Shown here piece by piece: positions 56,031 through 64,000 of a stretch of DNA of 64,000 bases; within the stretch, counting starts at the first letter, position 1, and every line of letters begins with the position of its first letter. Below the pieces are notes generated by a model. The model saw nothing but the letters and a program-made list of their open reading frames with translations, did no database searches and was not told where the DNA came from. Source of the stretch: Hydractinia symbiolongicarpus (lineage: Eukaryota > Cnidaria > Hydrozoa > Anthoathecata > Hydractiniidae); the NCBI RefSeq assembly GCF_029227915.1, contig NC_079882.1, positions 12,028,001 to 12,092,000 of the forward strand, given 5' to 3'. A program made the translations under genes and the position numbers.

Positions 56031-59000
56031 ATGGATTATCAAAGTTCGAGGTCAAAGAAAAAATCAAGCAGAAAAAGTCCAAGAAAAAAAGGTGACTTTT
56101 ATTAACTTGTTTTTTAATTATTATATACACTTTTTTACGATATTGTAGCCAGTATTTTAAAATCAGGAACTCTATATACATCAAGTCCTCTTTCCTATTT
56201 TGCACTATAATAAAAAAGTGCTACTCTAGCAAAAATCTTTTATAAATATATATTTTCTTAATGAGTTAAAATAAGCCCTATAATTGTTTAACAACAATGT
56301 AGCAAAATAGCAGGGTTGATATGCCACAACCAACAAGTATAAAAATTTCTGTTCATTTTTGTATGTTCAGAAATGTTTAAAGGTTACCTCCCACGAAAAA
56401 TCAAGTTGAGCTCATATGAAAGATCTTTAAAAGTTCTCTAGGAATCTTTTTATTTTTTTGAAAAATCTTTATCTGTTCTCACGATATTTGTCTTAAAAGT
56501 TGAGCTAATTATGCGAAATTATGATGTCATGAGTATGCAGTGACCATAATTATGGTAACTAAATATTAAAATTTATGTAAAATTTTCAAAACACATCATA
56601 GTGAACGGCCAGAAAACCTTTTTAACTCTCTATGGCTTGTCAAAACTGTTGCGTTAACTCCCTTGCATATACTCACAACATCACGCATATTTAGTTAATC
56701 TTTTTAGTCCAAATTCTGAAGAACCAATAAAGATTTTTTAAAAAATAATTTAAATTTTCAGACAACTTTTCAAGCTCTTTCATATGCGATTAACTTCTTT
56801 TTTTGCGGGAGGTAACCTTTAAAGGTGGAAGCAATTGACGTAATAAAAAAATAATAAACACAGTCACAGAAAATGATTTCTAGAGTCTGTTTAATGTAAA
56901 CTTTAAAAGGTGGATAATGATCCTAAAATTACCATATCTGGAAGGTAGTCCTGGGGACTTTTCAGTGGAAAAACCTTTATAAATTTCAAGCAAAGCCTTT
57001 AAATGTAAAAGAAGTATGTAGGGTTTTAACCTTAATAGTCTGTAGTGCTGCAATTTCCAAATTGGCTTTTTTGTGATTAAGTAACAGGCTTCCAAGTAGC
57101 ATGGTCACAAAAGTTGTTGATAAAAGTAATCTTTCATGTAACGTAAGTTTTTGTCTTGATTTTTGTAGCTGCTGCTGTAGCCACAAGTAATGGGGCAGCT
57201 GATTCAACAAATGGTTTTGATTCTGATGGTGACTGTGAAAGTGTCAAGAGTTTTGCAAGCTCGGTTGATAGCTTTATGCCTGATGATAACACAGAAGGTA
57301 ACAAGTTACTTCGTTATACTTTAAATCAACATGGTGTTAAAACATAAAGAAAATGATAATTTAAACATATACTGGGAATTATTAATCTTACTCATTTTGA
57401 TAAAGATTGATATATCATAAATTTATATATAACTATTGGGCAAAAAATGTAAATCTGTTTCAAAGTTCTTGCACTAACTTTGAATGGAAATATGTTAGTT
57501 TTGGTGCTCTTAGCTATAAAAACATAAAAAAGATGAAAGTTTTATCGTGACTAATTTATAGAAGTAACTTGATGTAACCAGGGCCTTAAGAGCTTCTCTG
57601 GGCAGTGTGCATTGATTTTTGCAATCAATCAGCAATTATAACCATGTGACCAAAAACGAAAATGAGGCTAACCTTATTAACATCCCCACGCAGCTTAATC
57701 TTGTTACACATATTCCAACCTAAATAAGGTTAAAGAGAGAAACCAAGGCAGTGATTAGTTGTGCTATTTTATTGAGATATTTTTCATTCTTGTGACTTTT
57801 TTCATGTCATATGTTTTTAATCATCGTTATTTTATATTTCACTTCATGTGTTTAGATGGTATAGATTATCATGAAGACTTTGAAAATAAATTACTTGAAA
57901 GCATTGAAGGTGCACGGCAAAAGGGGTTAGTAATTCAACTTATTTTTATACTTATACTTGTAGTTATACTTGTTTCCTTATATATAGTTTTACTGGCAGG
58001 CTAACAATTAGTTGGACTGCATTATTTAAAATAACAAATATTGTTTTAGTGCAAGAGCCAGACAGGCTTGTTTGTTGGAAGTTAAAAAAGGACTCTGTAG
58101 AAGATACATCAATGATATTATTATTACAAGGTAAGCCGTATACTATTGTTGTTTTTTGTGTCTGTTGGTTTGTATTTTTTGTTTATTAATGAACATTATT
58201 TTTAGAAAAGAAACTATACTAGATTTTGTGGAAAAGCTTTTAAAAAAAGGTCAACAGGAAGACCGCATACTTTCAGCCGCGATAAGTTGTGCATTATGTA
58301 TACAGCTGGGTGATGGTGAATCATTAAAAATCTTCGAGACACTAAAGCCCATATTGATTAGCTTGATTAATGATGACTCTGTGTCACCATCAGCCAGAGC
58401 TAGCGTAAGTACTCCCATACGTAAACATTTAGACAGTTGTGACAATTGCTTTTACAAATGAAATTTGCTGTAGAGAGAACTTTTCCTATTAGCGTTGTAA
58501 GAAATAGTTTAAATTCTTAAAAACTTTAAAATAATCTTCTTTTAGGCTGCTTCAGCTTTAGGGTTGTGTTGTTTTATTGGAGCTGAAGAAATGGAGGTAC
58601 GCATAGATTACAGACACTTAAATTTTTTAACTTATGCTTTATGATGTATGGGTTGATGTCTTTCTTTAGTTCATCTGCTTCCCACACAGACCTGTTTATT
58701 CTGCTTAGTGGAATTGAAATAATGTCATTAGCGGCCATTGCCGCTTTCTAACTCTAATATTTTGTATTTTTCCTGTGTGTTGGCAAAAAACAACTGGCAA
58801 TAACTTGTGTCTGAACAGTTGAAAAACCCTGTGCAAAATATTTTTACATGTTTTCAGGATATAGCTGACTGCTTGACAGCATTAAAAGGAATATTTTTTA
58901 AAAAAGTTCCTGCTGATACTTCTGCGCATATCACGTTTGCAAACTCTTTGATGGCCTGGGGTTTGCTACTGACTGTTGCTTCACAATCAGTTGTGGAGGA

Positions 59001-61162
59001 GCAAATTGAAAAGTAAGACTTTCTTGTTTTCATAATACATAGTGGTGTTTTCACCCTAACTTCCCTGTTTATATAAGATTAAATGTTTGACTTAGCCTAG
59101 AGAATTACATTGTATCCATGCTCTTTGAAAAATTTAGAACCTTAAGAAAAAAATATATAAAATGGGGAAAAACATTGATAATCTTTAAAGCATTGAAAGA
59201 ATATTTGTGGACAACGTGAGCAAAAAAGAAGAACACAACTTAAACCAACAAAAATATCGCTTATAAATGTTGCATTGTTTTAATAACAGTTGATTTGACA
59301 ATATAGTCGCCTCTCCAAATACTAAGTAGGGCCATATGATTTCAAAGTTGTCCTTACTGGGGACAGGAAATCTCGGAAATTGATGGAAAGACCCTTTTTG
59401 GTGGGGGTGAAATATTATTGGAAAGGTGCATAATTTTTTTTAAAGGGTTGTAAGTTATTGTACGTGTTTTAATTGTTTTTTAGATATTAAAAAATTTCCG
59501 TATTAAATTGACATTTGTCAACTTGTCATATTATTGTATTTATTATTATATTTTTCATGGCACGGCAAATATAAGGTTAGTATGCAACTAAGTGGGTAGG
59601 GAGCTGGAGGGGAAAAAAAATAAATAGGGGGATGAAAGTGGTTTCACATGTTTAAGTTGTTATTCATTTCATTGTCTTTTAGTTGCGTTCCAGTTATATG
59701 CAAATTATTAGAGCTTGGTGGTTTAAACTTAAGAATAGCCGCAGGTGAAACAGTTGCTCTTATGTACGAGTTGGGAAGACAGAGTGATGTATTTTTCTCT
59801 GGACCTGTGCATAAATTGTACGATTTATTAAGAGAACTAGCTAATGAAAGTGGAAGACACAAAGGAAAACGCGAAAAGCGACAGCAAAAATCGAGTTTTA
59901 GAGATATCTGGAAATCTGTAGAGGTACTCTCTCGTTTGATTTGAACATCTGTTGTTTTTGTTGTTGTTTTGAAGTAACTTTAAAAGTTTTTATCAAATTA
60001 TTATTTGCAGAGTAAAATCGCACCAGATGAGACGATAAAGTTTGGTATGGAATACATACAAATGACGTCATGGACATGGTATGTTGGAATGTTTAGCCAT
60101 ATTCGAATGTTTGTTAAACTTGTAAAGGATATTCTGCATTTTGGAATATCACTATTTTTATCTGCGTAGGTTAAGAAGATATAATGCTTTCAAAGATGCA
60201 TTAGGTTCAGGCACCAACACTCATTTAGAGGTAGGCAATTTGATAAACTTGTTTTGCTACAAATTTGATTTAATTTAAGAAGATTTAAACCCTTTCTGGT
60301 TTATTGTTGCGTTAATTTTCTATTTTTATAGTCAAATATGCTTCTGAGAGAGATTTTTGATTTGGGTATACCTGTTACTAAAGAAATGAAACAATCAAAA
60401 GCATCTAAATACGAGAAGGTTAGTTTACATTTCTGTCAATATGTTTATTATATATTTCTCTTTTTTTGCATTTATATGTATCAACGCCTATGCTAGAAGG
60501 AATAACCGTTACATAAACGCCTAACTTCTAGCTAAACCTTATTATATATTTTAAAAAAAAGCAAGAATGGACGCCTCCTTTTAAGCAACGACCTAAAGTA
60601 ACTTTCGGTCATCCGCCTTAACTAATTTTAACCCTTATATTTTACATTTGTGTTATATGTAACATTTTTGAAATTAACTTTCTTTCTCTTTCGGTTTTGG
60701 TTTTTTGAGAAATTAGGAACAAACTTGTTTCCAACTACTTGAACATTTTGCGGAAATAACTAACGATAGCCTCTTCAGTTCCCGTGGCTGTTGTTGTCAA
60801 TCAAGGTCCTTCGAAGATGGCGCATTTAAAGTTTTTAAGAATTAAAGCTGCGGAAGCCGTTAACTGCCGAAGACCTCACCTCTATCCTCATGCTAAACGC
60901 TAAGCACAAGCTCGCCATCATGGTTTAAACCGACAGCCTTTCGCACTAGAAGCGAAAGCTTTACCACTGGGCTACTGTGCGGCCGCGTACGATTAACTTA
61001 AAAATTTAGCATTGTGCGCTGAGCATTCAATCAACGTAGAGAATGTAATATGTAATAATATACTTATTTTTTTAGCAACTTATGAACGCTGCAACTTCGA
61101 AAACGAGAACTCAAAAAAGAAATCATCGGCGAGATAATAAACATTCTGCAGCTAATATTTAG
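56031..61162 (+). CDS. IFRD: IFRD1/2, interferon-related developmental regulator
   Basis: Twelve exons: 56031-56091, 57169-57297, 57856-57925, 58050-58130, 58206-58404, 58546-58596, 58858-59012, 59683-59923, 60011-60078, 60170-60230, 60332-60418, 61076-61162. Joined length 1290 nt gives 429 residues (human IFRD1 451, IFRD2 442), all in phase. Vertebrate members act as transcription co-regulators, and IFRD2 has been seen on inactive ribosomes. Visible: basic start (SSRSKKKSSRKSPRKK), a low-complexity acidic segment, then the armadillo-like IFRD domain (YHEDFENKLLESIEGARQKG, VEKLLKKGQQEDRILSAAIS, SARASAASALGLCCFIG, NLRIAAGETVALMYELGR) and the C-terminal conserved part (FGMEYIQMTSWTWLRRYNAF, NMLLREIFDLG, EMKQSKASKYEK, basic tail KTRTQKRNHRRDNKH). 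One gene here corresponds to both vertebrate paralogues. Confidence 0.95.
56376..56823. mobile_element. TTAA MITE, intact copy in IFRD intron 1
   Basis: TTAA, then aggttacctcccacgaaaaa at the left and gcgggaggtaacct then TTAA at the right; the interior includes atatgaaaga and tgttctcacgatatttgtct. Uninterrupted counterpart of the copy at 42353. Confidence 0.85.
60907..60986 (-). tRNA. tRNA-like sequence, probably a SINE head
   Basis: Minus strand, in the last IFRD intron: A box TAGCCCAGTGG (60964-60974), a perfect 6-bp anticodon stem (TTTCGC/GCGAAA) with 7-nt loop TTCTAGT giving anticodon CTA, and a degenerate B box GGTTTAAACC (60922-60931). The acceptor stem does not pair, so a functional tRNA is unlikely; a tRNA-derived SINE head is more probable. 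It is a different family from the SINE at 10603. Confidence 0.4.
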
Positions 61163-63018
61163 TTTGCTTTATTTATACTAAAGATATTTTAATTGAAAAT
61201 TATTTTATGAGGTCATGGTATCATATCAGTTACCTTACTTGTTCTGGTTGAAATTTGCGCAGCCTGAAATTTGCGCAGCCTAAAATTTGCGCGGAATCAA
61301 TTTAACAAGCCTTCTGCGGATTTCAGCATAAGCTAGGTAAATATTTCCATTTTATAGCATATGTGAATAGCATATCTACTGTAGGAGTTCTTCTCCTCTC
61401 GTGTGTTTTACTACAGCATTAAATGTAATTTTTAATTGGGAATTACCAAATCATGATACCTCTAAATGCTGCTTTATAGATGTGTATAAACTTAGGTTTG
61501 GAAATTTCTAAAATTCTTTAATTTTTCCAATTTTTTATATGCAAGCAAAAGAAACTTGTGTGAAGCATTCGAGTTTTACATACCGAAGTTTTATTAAATC
61601 CTCTTTCAACTCATAGAATGGTATCTTTTATTAAAAAACGTTTTAGTGTATCATTATTTATTTTGAAGAAGTAAAATATCTTGTAACAATTTACCATCTG
61701 AAAAGTTTTATTTCACCTGTCATTCTTAGGATTTCCTCGCCAACAATAAGCTTTATACAGTGAAACCTCTTAGCGTACACCATCGGGTCACAAAAGTGTA
61801 GGCGATGAAGAGGTGTCCGCAACAGTTTCCTCTGAAATTAGCTTATATTGCTTCAAAAACCTGCTCTGTTGTGTTAAAGTACGGTGAAATCGAGTGAAGT
61901 TTGTCAATGGGTGAAAGATATTGTAGGTAAGGCTATCTTCCATTCAAAAAAAGTAATATGTACTCGAGAGTTAACATCAAAATTAAGATCTTTTTTGTCT
62001 TTAGCGCAGACAAAAAGGTACGAGGGAACAAATAGTACAGTGGAACTCTCAAGGGACCGACAAAAAAGTTCGAGATAACGGGTAGTCGCCTTCAACGCTT
62101 GAAATGCCGGTACTTGTTTACGGAAGTTTAGTTCTTGATTATTAGATTGTTTGGCCGAAAACAAGGAATGGAAAAAAGATACAATATAAACATTCGAAAG
62201 TCACTTTTATATATTAATCGAACTTTTAGATTTTTTTTTTGTTTGTTTGAAAAATAAGGAGAAAGTCCCAGATAACATGAGCTGAAGGGACCGGAAAAAT
62301 AGTACAACAAAGTGAAAGTTAGAGATAAAACGGAGGTTGATATATAGAACGAAATTTTGCCTTTATAAGAGATTGCAATGGACTGAAGTGAAAGATAGGT
62401 TGTTTTTAAGAAAAAATGCGATTATAAAACTAACCTCGTCCCTCAGAGAAATAGTGTCCAGATTCTTAGAAGCTGCGTCTACAGGAACATAAATGGCCGC
62501 TTATGTTCGTCTCGCCGTCAGGTACAAAAAGAGACAAAAAGTCCTGGGGTCGAGGTTGTACAACCCGGATTAAATTCGTGCTTCGCTTACTTTGCCCTCC
62601 GTAAATAATACGGTCACGTAATAAAAGACTCTCAGTAGTAAAAAAACAAAATAACCAGAGACCAACAAGAAAGCGTCAAGTTTTTATTTAATCTTTGGAC
62701 TTTTAACGCCAGCTTTGCTACAATCAGCAAGCACATTTCAGTTCTCCCCCAGTTAATCTCTTTAGGGTATACTCTTGGTGGGTACTCTAACAGGTTGTTC
62801 AAAAGATTGAGTAGTTGTTGCAAACTGTTGTCATGCATCCTCTGCAAGTTTTCGTACCAGCAAAGTCTGTTCCAGTGTGTTATTTTCCTAAGATAAGATC
62901 AGGTTAACACGTCTCTTATATAAGAGATTCTTTGTGCAGCTTACATAGCTTTTGGTTGAGCAAATCCATTTTAACAGATAATTTTCGCTCTGAGTCATTG
63001 CAGGCCCTCAGCTATCAG
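61163..63018. other. IFRD 3' region with several MITE ends
   Basis: A three-unit tandem of gaaatttgcgcagcct lies at 61251-61300. CAGTGAAACCTCTTAGCGTA and caagtg-type reverse at 61760-61832, and CAGTGGAACTCTCAAGGGAC at 62038-62080, look like pogo-type MITE ends. A CCTCGTCCC...GGGTCGAGGTTGT pair at 62437-62567 belongs to the palindromic family of 22553. No gene recognised. Confidence 0.45.
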
Positions 63019-63019
63019 C

Positions 63020-63455
63020 AGAGAGGGTGCCGATAAGCCGCATACGCCGTAAAAAGTGCGGGGGAGTTCGGCGTTTTGAAAAAAAATATAAGGATTCGCC
63101 CGAAAAAACCCGCATAGGCCCGAACAATGCCCGAAAAAGAAAATAAAAACAGACACTAATGTGATTCAAAAAAACTATAAAAATTAAAATAAACTTACTA
63201 TGTGGTAGTGAAGTTCTTAAAAGAACTGTTTTTGATGGTTTTTGATAAAGTTTACTTTATAAATAACTTATATATATAATATATTAACCCCTTTCTCTTC
63301 AAGCGCCTTCTTCCCAAATATCGTCCGCATGGTTTGTTACAAGGAATTGCATTTCGGGAATGTTCCGGGCGATTTCGAGAAAGTGCGGGCGATTTCGGGG
63401 GGCAAACGCCAATTTTATTCGAAAAGTCGCCCGTATATATGCGGGCGTTTGCGGC
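63020..63455. mobile_element. MITE family B, copy 2
   Basis: Begins gagggtgccgataagccgca then tacgccg and follows the 12506 copy through tcaagcgccttcttcccaa, gcatttcgggaatgttccgg and cgcccgtatatatgcgggcg. The right terminal repeat is again missing. Confidence 0.7.
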
Positions 63456-63634
63456 AAAAGTAGGAATAAGATTGTGAGGAAAATTATTATAATTTGAAAT
63501 ATTGTCAAAGGGAAATGATTTATCGTTACCGTCTTTATTGATTTGCGGAAATGAAACTATTGAATCCTGATGATGGGGTAAAGTTTATTTTGACATCATC
63601 TGCAGAGAAAACTTCCATTTGGTTTTGATTACTG

Positions 63635-64000
63635 TAAAGCTTGAATAAGCGCCCCAAGGTTTTGGAAATATTTGTAAATAAGCACCCCTGCTCTAAAAGC
63701 GCTCCCTCCCCGCACTTATTTGGAACGGCACAAAAAGCAACGATTCTTATTATGACTATGAATTACTCACAATAAACAAAGACAACGACAATAAAGATGA
63801 AGATAAAAATATTAAAATTTTATAAAAGATACATTATTACTATTATATTTCTTTATTTTTTGTTGTATTTCTATTTTTTATTTATAAATGCTGTGAGAAT
63901 GAAGTTTAAAATAATTTGCTTTTCTGAAAAAATGTTAATAAGTGCCCCTGCTGAAATAACTGCATCTGTCCAATAAGCACCCCTTGTCAAGATGAAATTT
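63635..64000. repeat. AATAAGCGCCCC-type element
   Basis: Repeated ataagcgcccc / ataagcacccc motifs (63650, 63681, 63945, 63973 and degenerate ones between) with an AT-rich middle, as in non-autonomous pogo/Tigger-related elements. It runs to the window edge. Confidence 0.5.

Noticed and set aside
62632-62847. 71-codon minus-strand frame as a terminal exon
   Set aside because: An AATAAA follows, but no acceptor or homologous domain could be recognised and other frames look equally plausible.

Overview
The window is AT-rich eukaryotic DNA. Small exons are separated by short AT-rich introns with GT...AG borders, intergenic DNA is full of short interspersed repeats, and the genes are animal-specific (TMCO1, LIN37, WDR82, NXT, CCDC22, IFRD). 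No prokaryotic signals were seen. A non-bilaterian animal, probably a cnidarian and perhaps a hydrozoan, fits best: the compact exons, the mixed mobile-element load (BEL/Pao, pogo, SAP/SWIM and P2X7-like elements, mini-Helitrons) and splice acceptors sitting just before start codons point that way. This is inference; no species marker is present.

Layout. From 1 to 18.4 kb there is no gene I can recognise, only repeats: a mini-Helitron, a 128-bp tandem array, a 1-kb inverted-repeat element, a TTAA-flanked MITE, three copies of two GAGGGTGCCG-ended MITE families, a decayed SAP/SWIM gene, a BEL/Pao remnant, a tRNA-derived SINE, and a roughly 50-bp minisatellite of about 14 units. TMCO1 (+, one coding exon) lies at 18.49-19.04 kb. 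LIN37 (+, about 11 exons) lies at 20.63-23.97 kb. WDR82 (-, 9 exons, fully reconstructed) lies at 25.86-28.83 kb and converges on LIN37. NXT/p15 (-, one coding exon) lies at 31.06-31.48 kb. From 31.7 to 43.5 kb is a second transposon-rich block with a TIR element upstream of NXT, a SINE, a 1.25-kb TTAA element carrying a P2X7-like cysteine module, a decayed BEL/Pao element, a LINE end containing a 60-bp palindrome, and nested LINE/MITE insertions. CCDC22 (+, 17 exons) spans 44.18-51.21 kb. A dead pogo/Tigger-like transposase lies at 54-55.1 kb. IFRD (+, 12 exons) spans 56.03-61.16 kb. The last 2.8 kb is again repeats.

The genes are housekeeping functions in separate pathways: ER calcium and membrane-protein insertion (TMCO1), cell-cycle gene repression by DREAM/MuvB (LIN37), H3K4 methylation and transcription termination (WDR82), mRNA export (NXT), endosomal recycling (CCDC22) and transcription/translation co-regulation (IFRD). 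Nothing suggests a shared pathway or operon. All six reading frames stay open across the inferred splice junctions, so the gene models are internally consistent. The one unresolved point is a phase gap in LIN37 that needs either a 4-nt microexon or a 25-nt exon.

The unusual content is in the mobile DNA: a TTAA-duplicating family present at many stages of decay, one copy of which carries a P2X7-like zinc module; 130-140 bp elements with complete Helitron termini; a 90-bp hairpin element inserted 12 nt into a LIN37 intron; and a near-perfect 60-bp palindrome inside a LINE.
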